A stretch of 5,815 nucleotides of DNA, taken from contig JAJYGL010000082.1 of NCBI GenBank assembly GCA_021790625.1, forward strand, positions 1 to 5,815, given 5' to 3'. Every line of letters starts with the position of its first letter. Positions within the stretch are counted from its first letter, which is position 1. This DNA is from Pseudomonadota bacterium. Its GTDB lineage: Bacteria; Pseudomonadota; Gammaproteobacteria; Burkholderiales; Sulfuriferulaceae. Positions 1 through 5,815 of this stretch are shown here, piece after piece. The translations under genes and the position numbers were made by a program. The notes below the pieces were generated by a model. That model was not told the origin of the DNA. It made no database searches and saw only the letters and a program-made list of their open reading frames with translations.

Positions 1-2
1 TG

Positions 3-587
3 CCGATGAGCCTGCCGGCGCAATTGGTGCGTCAGCGTCCGGATGTGCTGGCCGCCCTGGCGCAATTGCATGCTGCCAGCGCCAATGTCGGTGTGGCCGT
101 GGCGGCCAGATTGCCGCAGTTTTCCATCGAGGGGGCCGTTGGAGGTGAAGCATCAGTATTCAATCAGATGTTTCAGGCCGGTGGTCCTTTCTGGTATTTG
201 CTCGGTAATGTGACGCAACCGATTTTTGCGGGCAACACCTTGTTACATCGGGAACGCGCTGCTGATCAGGCGCTGGTGCAGGCGGCGGCGCAATATCGTT
301 CTACGGTGCTTGCCGCATTGCAGAATGTCGCCGATACCCTGCACGCATTGCATGCTGATGCTGATAGCCTGGTAGCGGCAGTTAACGCAGAGCAGGCAGC
401 AAAAGTGAGTCTAGATATTACCCAGCAACAGATGAATACGGGTTATGTCAGTCAGTTGACGCTGCTGGTTGCCGAACAGGTCCATCAACAGGCCGAGGAA
501 AACCTGATTCAGGCACGTAGCTTGCGTTTGGGTGACACGGCTTTATTGTATCAGGCGTTGGGCGGCGGTTGGTGGAATGTCCGTTAA
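3..587 (+). CDS. TolC/NodT-like outer-membrane efflux protein, C-terminal part (5' end outside window)
   Basis: This is the last 194 residues of an outer-membrane efflux factor, the trimeric channel that completes a tripartite exporter (RND-, MFS- or ABC-driven). The frame is open to the left edge, and the ATG at 6 is internal: the family normally has about 450-500 residues, and the visible part starts just before the conserved LVRQRPDV segment of the second TolC-like repeat. Family hallmarks follow: GVAVAARLPQFS (start of a beta strand), the TQPIFAGN turn, long alanine/glutamine-rich helices (YRSTVLAALQNVADTL and the following amphipathic stretch), and the terminal ALYQALGGGWW, after which the protein ends four codons later as is usual. 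The signal peptide or lipobox cannot be seen. It is homologous to, but clearly diverged from, the outer-membrane gene at the right of the window. It is probably the last gene of another efflux operon coming from the left. Its TAA stop lies at the foot of a long hairpin. The family call is secure; the partner pump is unknown. Confidence 0.94.
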   Translation, partial: PMSLPAQLVRQRPDVLAALAQLHAASANVGVAVAARLPQFSIEGAVGGEASVFNQMFQAGGPFWYLLGNVTQPIFAGNTLLHRERAADQALVQAAAQYRSTVLAALQNVADTLHALHADADSLVAAVNAEQAAKVSLDITQQQMNTGYVSQLTLLVAEQVHQQAEENLIQARSLRLGDTALLYQALGGGWWNVR

Positions 588-644
588 GGAACCGCTGATC
601 TATTCCATCGCGGTCACGTAGGAATGGATTGGCGGTTCCTTGGC
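583..644 (+). terminator. Long near-perfect hairpin between convergent genes (possible terminator or small palindromic repeat element)
   Basis: The arms at 586-595 (aaggaaccgc) and 632-641 (gcggttcctt) are exact reverse complements. Pairing continues inward to 606/621 without a gap, giving 21 consecutive pairs with three G-U wobbles (596/631, 597/630, 601/626). It can extend outward through two more G-U pairs (585/642, 584/643) to G583-C644. A short 609-610/617-618 stem may cap it, with a loop at 611-616. It starts within the stop codon of the left gene and lies in the only intergenic gap, so a role in ending transcription or protecting the 3' end is the simplest reading. There is no good T-tract after either arm (ttggcaaatgttt on the plus side; the minus side reads into the left gene), so it is not a textbook intrinsic terminator. 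A REP- or MITE-like dispersed palindrome is the main alternative. The structure is certain; the function is inferred. Confidence 0.7.
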
Positions 645-687
645 AAATGTTTCGATGTATTCGGGTTGCGCTGAGCTTGCCATCAAA

Positions 688-3600
688 TCATTCCATTGGC
701 GCTTTGCTCTCTGGTAGGCGGTCTGCGTGATGATCCGTGCCGAGCATCAGGTACATGCCGGGTACGACAAACAGGGTGAACATGGTGCCAATGGCAAGGC
801 CGCTGGCAATCACCAATCCCAGATTAAAACGGCTGAGTGCGCCAGCACCATTGGCAAACAGCAAAGGCATGACGCCGAGCACCATGGCGGCCGTCGTCAT
901 CAGGATGGGGCGCAGGCGCAGACCAGCGGCTTTTTCAATGGCGGCACGCTTGGAAAGGCCGTTGCGTTGCAAATTGTTGGCGAATTCGACAATCAAAATA
1001 CCGTGTTTGGAAATCAACCCAATCAGCGTCACCAATCCGACTTCGGTATAAATGTTGAGTGATGCTTGTCCGATACCCAGGTTGACAAATATCAGTGCGC
1101 CGGCAATCGACATGGGGACGGAGACCAGAATGATGAAAGGGTCACGGAAGCTTTCAAACTGTGCTGACAGAGCAAGAAAAATGATCAGCAGTGCGAACAG
1201 GAAGGTAAATACCATGCCTCCTGATTCCTGTATGAACTGCCGTGAAGGGCCGGAGTAATCAAAACTGTAGTTGGGTGGCAAGGTGCGTTGCGCCAATTGT
1301 TTCAGGGTATTGAGTGCTTCACCTTGCGAAATGGTCGGGAAATTGACCCCCTGAATGGTGGCAGTATTTTCTTGCTGGAAATGGTTGATGGTTTCTGGTT
1401 CAGTGTGGTTTTCCAGATGCGCGACACTCGATAGCGATACCATGCTGCCGTTGGCGCTGCGCAGATAATATTGCTTCAGATCAGCAGTATTCAGTCGAAA
1501 ATGTTGTTGCACTTGCGGGATGACCTTGTAAGATCGCCCGGCGATTTCAAAGTAGTTGACATAATTGCCGCCCAGCATGGCGGACAGCGCAGAGCCGATG
1601 TCCTGCATGTTCAGACCCAGTTGCGCCGCTTTGTCACGATTGATGACGACAGTGGTTTGTGGCAAGTCGATACGCAGATCCGATTGCAAGAAGATGAATT
1701 TGCCGGTTTTTTGTGCGTCTTGCAAAAATTTCTCTGATACATCGTATAGATTGGAGAACGGTTCTGTCGTGGTAAGGACGAATTGCACCGGGAAACCGCG
1801 AGCGCCGGGCAAGGGGGGTGGTTGAAACACGGCATTTTGTGAACCGGCGATATGGGCGATTTCTTGCTGGATGACGGGTTGCAGCGTATTGCTGTTTGTT
1901 TTGCGCTTATCCCAGGGCTTTAGCACCATGCCGCTAATGACCTGTGTTGGCATATCCATCTGGAACACATGAGCGGTTTCTGAATGCTGCTGGAAAATCC
2001 GGGTGATGGCGGCGGCATTCATTTCGCGTTGTTGCAAGGTGGCATCGGGCGCATTGAATGACATGGCAATCAACACGCCCTGATCTTCTTGCGGAGCCAA
2101 CTCACTCTTTGAAGTGCTGTAGAGAAAGTAGATGCCTGCCAGCATACAGACAGCAAAGATTGCGATGACCGGCAAGTGGTTCAATACGCTGTCCAGGCGC
2201 CGTTCGTAAGCGCGATCTAGTCGGGAGAACTGGTGATCCAGCCATAGAACCAGATGGTCAGACCAGTTGCCGCTGTTTTGTTGCGGGGCATGCAGCAGGC
2301 GTGAGCACATCATCGGGGAAAGCGTCAAGGCAATGATGGCGGACAAGGTAACGGATGCTACCAGCGTAAAAGCAAATTCCGTGAACAACGCGCCAGTCAA
2401 CCCGCCCATGAATCCAATGGGGATGTAAACTGCGATCAGGACAATGGTCATGGCGATGATCGGGTTGGCGAGTTCACGGGCAGCAATTAACCCTGCGTCG
2501 ATGGGTGCCAGACCTTCTTCGAGATGGCGGCTGACATTTTCGACCACAATAATGGCGTCGTCCACCACCAGTCCGATGGCCAGCACCAATGAGAGCAAGG
2601 TAAGCAGATTGATGGAATAGCCCAGCGCCAGCATGATGGTGAAGGTGCCGATCAGCGACAGGGGAATGGTGACAATGGGGATGAGCACTGCGCGTGGCGA
2701 ACCCAGGAAAATGAATACCACTAGCGTGACCACGGCACCGGCTTCTAGCAGGGTTTTGATGACTTCCCGAATGGAGGCATTGACGAATTGTGTGGAGTCA
2801 TACACCACTTTGGCTTTGAGGCCGGTGGGTAGCTGAGCCTGAATGTCAGGCAATGCCTGATTGACGCGTTTGATAACATCGAGCAGATTGGCGCTTGGCG
2901 CTACCTGAATGCCGACATAGACGGCTTTTCGGCCGTCGAATGCCACACTGCTGTCATAATCTTCTGACCCCAGGCTGACGTGGGCGACATCGCCCAATCG
3001 CACGACGGAATCGCCTTGTTGCTTGAGAATGATTTGTTTGAATTGCTCGGGTGAATGTAAATCGGTGGAGGCGTTGAGGTTGATTTGTATCATCTGCCCA
3101 CGTGTCTGTCCGTTGGATGACAGAAAATTATCCGTTGCGAGCGCGTTCCAGACATCAGTGGCTGTCAGACCAAATGCGGCCAGTTTTTGTGGGTTGAGCC
3201 AGGCACGTAAAGCAAAATTCTTGGCGCCGAGCAATTCGGCCATTTGTACGCCATTGATGGATTGCAATTTGGGTTGTACGGCGCGAATCAGATAATCGGT
3301 GACCTGGTTGGGTTGTAAGGTGTCACTGTAAAAGCCAATGTACATGGCGTCGATGGTTTGACCAATGCTGACATTCAACACCGGTTTTTGTGCTTGTGGC
3401 GGTAATTGGTTCAACACCGAGTTGACCTTGGTGTTGATTTCGGTCATCGCCTTGTCAGGATCATAATTCAACCGCAGATTGGCCGTGATGGTGCTGGTAC
3501 CTTGCACACTGCTTGACGTCATATAGTCGATGCCGTTGGCCTGTGCCACAGCGCTTTCCAGTGGCGTTGTGATGAAGCTGGCGACCAGATTGGCATCGGC

Positions 3601-3783
3601 ACCCGGATAGGCTGTCGTGATGGTGATGACCGCATTCTGGGTAAAAGGAAATTGCAGGACGGGTAACAGGCCAATCGATCGCAATCCCAGAACGAGAATG
3701 ATCAGGCTGACAACCGTGGCAAGAACCGGGCGGTGGATGAAGATGTCGGTAAATTTCTGACTGGTCGTTTTTGGCGTATTCAT
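688..3783 (-). CDS. RND multidrug efflux permease, HAE1 family (AcrB/MexI/MexW-like)
   Basis: This is a complete 1031-residue inner-membrane proton/drug antiporter, the pump of the tripartite exporter (AcrB has about 1050 residues). The layout is the family's duplicated one: TM1 about 19-39, a first periplasmic porter/docking block about 40-340, TM2-6 about 345-492, TM7 about 537-556, a second periplasmic block about 557-855, and TM8-12 about 856-1012. The proton-relay residues are all present: D408 and D409 in GLVVDDAIIVVEN, K926 in GLISKHGILIVEF, R956 in the LRLRPILMT motif and T963, matching AcrB D407, D408, K940, R971 and T978. The N-terminal FTDIFIHRPVLATVVS and the paired Asp mark it as HAE1 rather than heavy-metal CusA type. 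The region matching AcrB's switch loop (about residues 607-620) is shorter and lacks GFGFAG. The ATG overlaps the adaptor's TGA as ATGA (3780-3783), with only a weak GGGTGA-like ribosome site 3 bases upstream, so translational coupling is likely. The family is certain; the substrate is unknown. Confidence 0.98.
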   Translation of the reverse strand: MNTPKTTSQKFTDIFIHRPVLATVVSLIILVLGLRSIGLLPVLQFPFTQNAVITITTAYPGADANLVASFITTPLESAVAQANGIDYMTSSSVQGTSTITANLRLNYDPDKAMTEINTKVNSVLNQLPPQAQKPVLNVSIGQTIDAMYIGFYSDTLQPNQVTDYLIRAVQPKLQSINGVQMAELLGAKNFALRAWLNPQKLAAFGLTATDVWNALATDNFLSSNGQTRGQMIQINLNASTDLHSPEQFKQIILKQQGDSVVRLGDVAHVSLGSEDYDSSVAFDGRKAVYVGIQVAPSANLLDVIKRVNQALPDIQAQLPTGLKAKVVYDSTQFVNASIREVIKTLLEAGAVVTLVVFIFLGSPRAVLIPIVTIPLSLIGTFTIMLALGYSINLLTLLSLVLAIGLVVDDAIIVVENVSRHLEEGLAPIDAGLIAARELANPIIAMTIVLIAVYIPIGFMGGLTGALFTEFAFTLVASVTLSAIIALTLSPMMCSRLLHAPQQNSGNWSDHLVLWLDHQFSRLDRAYERRLDSVLNHLPVIAIFAVCMLAGIYFLYSTSKSELAPQEDQGVLIAMSFNAPDATLQQREMNAAAITRIFQQHSETAHVFQMDMPTQVISGMVLKPWDKRKTNSNTLQPVIQQEIAHIAGSQNAVFQPPPLPGARGFPVQFVLTTTEPFSNLYDVSEKFLQDAQKTGKFIFLQSDLRIDLPQTTVVINRDKAAQLGLNMQDIGSALSAMLGGNYVNYFEIAGRSYKVIPQVQQHFRLNTADLKQYYLRSANGSMVSLSSVAHLENHTEPETINHFQQENTATIQGVNFPTISQGEALNTLKQLAQRTLPPNYSFDYSGPSRQFIQESGGMVFTFLFALLIIFLALSAQFESFRDPFIILVSVPMSIAGALIFVNLGIGQASLNIYTEVGLVTLIGLISKHGILIVEFANNLQRNGLSKRAAIEKAAGLRLRPILMTTAAMVLGVMPLLFANGAGALSRFNLGLVIASGLAIGTMFTLFVVPGMYLMLGTDHHADRLPESKAPME
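3780..3783 (-). other. ATGA start/stop overlap, adaptor gene to permease gene
   Basis: The adaptor ends GAC GAA TGA and the permease begins ATG AAT within the same bases. The only upstream Shine-Dalgarno-like match is a weak GGGTGA close to the start, so permease synthesis probably depends on ribosomes finishing the adaptor. This would tie the copy numbers of adaptor and permease together. Confidence 0.9.
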
Positions 3784-4922
3784 TCGTCACCCACTTCAGG
3801 ATGCGGATCATTCAGTGGCTGGATGCTGTTGTTGATAAAGACCGGTGCGCCATTGTGCAACTTGAGTTGGCCGCTGGTGACTATGGTTTCACCGGGTTCA
3901 ACGCCATGCAACACAGCCACTTGGTCGCCACGGGTGGCGCCAGTGATGACGACGCGTTGCTCGACGGTCAGTTTGAGTTTGCCATGGGCATCACGTCCTT
4001 TTTCATGCACGACAAATACGGTGCTGCCGTAAGGGTTGTAGGCAATGGCCGTGGCAGGCAGGGTGATGTATTGATGGTCGATGCCACGGTGAATGTGTAA
4101 CACCATGAACAGATTGGGCAACAGGCGTCCATCCGGATTGGGAATGCTGGCACGCACCTTGATGTTGCGCGTATTGCTATCCACCTGCGGTTCGATGGCG
4201 CGGATGGTGCCGGTCATTTTTTTACCGGGAAGGGCATCGGTTTCGGCATCAACCACATCACCGACGTGGATGCTGGATAAAGCAGTCTGTGGCACATCGA
4301 AATCGACATACATCGGATCCATTTGTTGCAGGCTGACAATGGTCACCCCGGGCGCGAGGTATTGACCCAGATCCACTTGACGGATACCCAATTTGCCGCT
4401 AAACGGGGCGCGTACCATTTTTTGTGCGATGGTCGCCTGCTGCATGGCAACTTGGGCTTTGGCGCTTTGCAACGCTTGAGCGTCGCTGTCTACGGTCGAT
4501 TGGCTGACAGCCTGAATTTTAAGCTGTGCCATGTCGCGGTCGTAGTTGATTTGCGCCAGTTTTTCATTGGCTTGCAATTGTTTCAGTTGCGCGGCCAAAG
4601 GTGCAGTGTTTAATGTCAGGAGCAGGCTATTGGCGGCAACTTTTTCACCGGAATGAAAATGGATGTCAGTAATCAGTCCGCCGGATTCAGTGGTGAGATT
4701 GGTGCTGCGACTGGCATGCAGGCTGCCGTTGGCATCCAGAAAAATATGCCATGTCTGCTTGTTGGCGGTGATGACGGAAACCGCTTGAGGTGGCATGCCT
4801 TGGCTGCTGATGAATTTGACTATCATTTTATTGCGAAACTGTTGGAAGCCATAAATGCCACCGAACAGGAGGCCAACAGCCACCAACATGATCAACATGG
4901 GTTTGGTTGAACTTTTGCTCAT
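3780..4922 (-). CDS. RND efflux periplasmic adaptor (membrane-fusion protein, MexH/AcrA type)
   Basis: This complete 380-residue adaptor connects the permease to the outer-membrane channel. An N-terminal uncleaved-looking anchor (residues about 9-26, LMLVAV-like hydrophobic run ending GGIYGF) follows a short basic head. There is no lipobox cysteine, so it is probably membrane-anchored by this helix and not a lipoprotein. The MPPQAVSV segment (43-50) precedes the first lipoyl half (about 75-107, with SGGLITDIHFHSGEKV). A helical hairpin rich in Ala/Gln/Lys follows (about 108-168). The second lipoyl half starts at MVRAPFSGKLGIRQVDLGQY (169-188). The beta-barrel spans about 203-280 (YVDFDVPQ...IEPQVDSNTRNIKVRA...LLPNLFMVL), and the membrane-proximal domain about 285-365. 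Segment order and length fit the HlyD_D23/RND adaptor family. The start ATG overlaps the outer-membrane gene's stop (ATGA, 4919-4922) and has a GGAG site 8 bases upstream, which supports this start. The stop overlaps the permease start, placing it mid-operon. Confidence 0.97.
   Translation of the reverse strand: MSKSSTKPMLIMLVAVGLLFGGIYGFQQFRNKMIVKFISSQGMPPQAVSVITANKQTWHIFLDANGSLHASRSTNLTTESGGLITDIHFHSGEKVAANSLLLTLNTAPLAAQLKQLQANEKLAQINYDRDMAQLKIQAVSQSTVDSDAQALQSAKAQVAMQQATIAQKMVRAPFSGKLGIRQVDLGQYLAPGVTIVSLQQMDPMYVDFDVPQTALSSIHVGDVVDAETDALPGKKMTGTIRAIEPQVDSNTRNIKVRASIPNPDGRLLPNLFMVLHIHRGIDHQYITLPATAIAYNPYGSTVFVVHEKGRDAHGKLKLTVEQRVVITGATRGDQVAVLHGVEPGETIVTSGQLKLHNGAPVFINNSIQPLNDPHPEVGDE
4919..4922 (-). 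other. ATGA start/stop overlap, outer-membrane gene to adaptor gene
   Basis: The TGA of the outer-membrane gene (4921-4919) and the ATG of the adaptor (4922-4920) share two bases within the minus-strand tetramer ATGA. This is the classic arrangement for translational coupling, and it repeats at the next junction (3780-3783). Confidence 0.9.
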
Positions 4923-5815
4923 AAAGAATGCTCCGCATACAAATGCATATAGATTGACAAACGTTGTGTACGGTTGCCGAAATCAAAGGAAAGGCTGGTG
5001 GTTACCCATGCACCGCCCATGGCCTGATACAGCGCCACGGTATCGGTCAGACGTTGCGCTTGCGCTGCGATCAGATTGATGCGGGATTGCTGGGCCTGCT
5101 GCTGGCTGATGAGCCATTGCAGATAACTGGCGCTGCCAAGATGAAACTGTTGTGTCGTCAGATCGAGTGATTGTTGTGCGGTATCATCGGCCGCTGTTTG
5201 CGCTGCCAGCGTTTGCGCGTCATTGTCGAGCGCACGCAGGCTGTCGGCGACATTGCGAAATGCTTGCAGTACCGTTTGCTGATAGTTGGCATCGACAGCG
5301 CGCAAATTGGCTTTTGCCGCCTCGACACCCGCTTTGAGGCCGCCATTGAACAAGGGTTGGCTTAACTGTCCCGCGAGTGACCAGACAGATGCCGCGGGAT
5401 TAAATAATGCACCTGGCGTCAGCGACTCTTGCCCCACGTTGGCGGAAAGGTTGATTTGCGGGTACAGATTGGCGACGGCAACGCCATATTGTGCATTGGC
5501 AGCGTGGAGCATGGCTTCAGCCGCCTGAATGTCAGGGCGGCTGCGCACCAATCGGGAGGGAACGACCAGCGGTAATTGGGCTGGCAGGGTAAAGTCAGTC
5601 AGTTTGAAATCGGGTACGGTGAAACCAGCCGGGCTTTTGCCCAACAGGCTGGCCAGCAGGTGGGATGTTTGTTGCAGGCGGTTTTGCAAAGTGGGCAAGC
5701 TGGCCTGAGTCTGTTCCAATTGTGCTTTTAACGACAGGACATCGGACAGCGCAATCGCTCCCATGTGCTGGCGTTGTTCTGCGAGGGCAAGATTTTTTTG
5801 TTGCAAGGCGATAAT
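4919..5815 (-). CDS. TolC/NodT-like outer-membrane efflux protein, first gene of the pump operon in view (5' end outside window)
   Basis: The reading frame is open to the right edge, giving 298 C-terminal residues of a protein normally about 450-500 long. The TTG at 5806 is therefore an internal Leu codon, not a start. It begins in the long helices of the first TolC-like repeat (LALAEQRQHMGAIALSDVL, then the Gln/Leu-rich LQNRLQQTSHLLASLLGKSP). It continues through the hinge FTLPAQLPLVVPSRLVRSRP, the second-repeat beta strands (YGVAVANLYPQINLSANVG; LSQPLFNGG) and helices (YQQTVLQAFRNVADSLRAL) to ALYQAMGGAW. The family usually stops within a few residues of that motif, but here a 28-residue tail follows (codons 4922-5005). 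The tail reaches the ATGA overlap with the adaptor start. Role: outer-membrane trimer partner of the adaptor and permease encoded directly downstream. The signal peptide or acylation site is out of view. The family is secure; the true C-terminus is less so. Confidence 0.95.
   Translation of the reverse strand: MIALQQKNLALAEQRQHMGAIALSDVLSLKAQLEQTQASLPTLQNRLQQTSHLLASLLGKSPAGFTVPDFKLTDFTLPAQLPLVVPSRLVRSRPDIQAAEAMLHAANAQYGVAVANLYPQINLSANVGQESLTPGALFNPAASVWSLAGQLSQPLFNGGLKAGVEAAKANLRAVDANYQQTVLQAFRNVADSLRALDNDAQTLAAQTAADDTAQQSLDLTTQQFHLGSASYLQWLISQQQAQQSRINLIAAQAQRLTDTVALYQAMGGAWVTTSLSFDFGNRTQRLSIYMHLYAEHSL
4931..4934 (-). promoter_or_regulatory. Shine-Dalgarno site of the adaptor gene
   Basis: On the minus strand GGAG (within GCGGAGCATTC) stands 8 bases before the ATG at 4922-4920. 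It lies inside the last codons of the outer-membrane gene and fixes the adaptor's start at this ATG. Together with the ATGA overlap it suggests reinitiation or coupled translation, with enough ribosome-site strength for independent initiation too. Confidence 0.7.

Noticed and set aside
6..8. ATG as a start codon of the left outer-membrane gene
   Set aside because: The frame continues upstream (CCG codon at 3-5), and the sequence before LVRQRPD is a conserved internal hinge in this family, so the true start is outside.
586..641. Insertion-sequence remnant bounded by aaggaaccgc repeats
   Set aside because: The inverted arms suggest transposon ends, but there is no transposase fragment and I see no target-site duplication outside the arms; kept only as an alternative for the hairpin.
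727..1258. Plus-strand open frames opposite the permease C-terminal half
   Set aside because: They lie antisense to a strongly conserved RND gene, have no recognisable motif or good ribosome site, and read as low-complexity antisense translation of transmembrane codons.
3461..3811. Minus-strand 116-residue frame overlapping the permease start and adaptor end
   Set aside because: It is an out-of-frame reading of the permease N-terminus (His/Cys-rich, no family features); the permease frame there has clear TM1 and porter sequence.
3733..4100. Two plus-strand frames across the adaptor/permease junction
   Set aside because: They are antisense to both genes, with no family resemblance and no ribosome site worth noting.
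4935..4965. Possible internal promoter before the adaptor gene (TTGTCA with a TATGCG-like box)
   Set aside because: The spacing between the boxes is about 15 bases, the -10 match is poor, and the genes overlap; too weak to annotate.
5804..5806. TTG as a start codon of the right outer-membrane gene
   Set aside because: The frame stays open to the window edge, and the protein would begin in the middle of the first TolC helix pair, lacking the signal peptide and the first part of the fold.

Overview
The window is a fully coding stretch of a Gram-negative bacterial chromosome or large accessory region. It carries one tripartite RND multidrug-type efflux operon on the minus strand, and the tail of a second outer-membrane efflux gene converging on it from the plus strand. 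The presence of outer-membrane TolC/NodT-type factors, a periplasmic adaptor and an HAE1-type RND permease points to Proteobacteria. The base composition looks close to balanced and the proteins resemble beta/gammaproteobacterial pumps of the MexHI/MexVW kind. I cannot name a genus from the sequence alone.

Layout from left to right. Positions 3-587 (+) are the C-terminal part of a NodT/TolC-like outer-membrane efflux protein whose start lies left of the window. Positions 588-687 form the only intergenic gap. It is a convergent junction holding a long, near-perfect hairpin that begins inside the stop codon of the left gene. Positions 688-3783 (-) are the complete RND permease (1031 aa), 3780-4922 (-) the complete membrane-fusion protein (380 aa), and 4919-5815 (-) a second NodT/TolC-like outer-membrane protein cut off by the right edge.

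The minus-strand operon is read in the order outer-membrane factor, adaptor, permease. Both internal junctions are 4-base ATGA overlaps, so the three products are probably made by coupled translation. Together they would form one proton-driven export channel: permease in the inner membrane, adaptor bridging the periplasm, TolC-like trimer in the outer membrane. The substrate cannot be read from the sequence. The operon promoter and any regulator lie to the right of the window, and those of the left gene lie to its left.

Most points worth a second look are at gene ends. The convergent hairpin has all five of its non-Watson-Crick pairs arranged so that they are G-U wobbles only in plus-strand RNA. 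The right outer-membrane protein has a 28-residue tail beyond its usual GGxW end, which removal of one G would eliminate. The permease has a shortened switch-loop region compared with AcrB. I found no clearly new system: the core content is a recognisable efflux locus.
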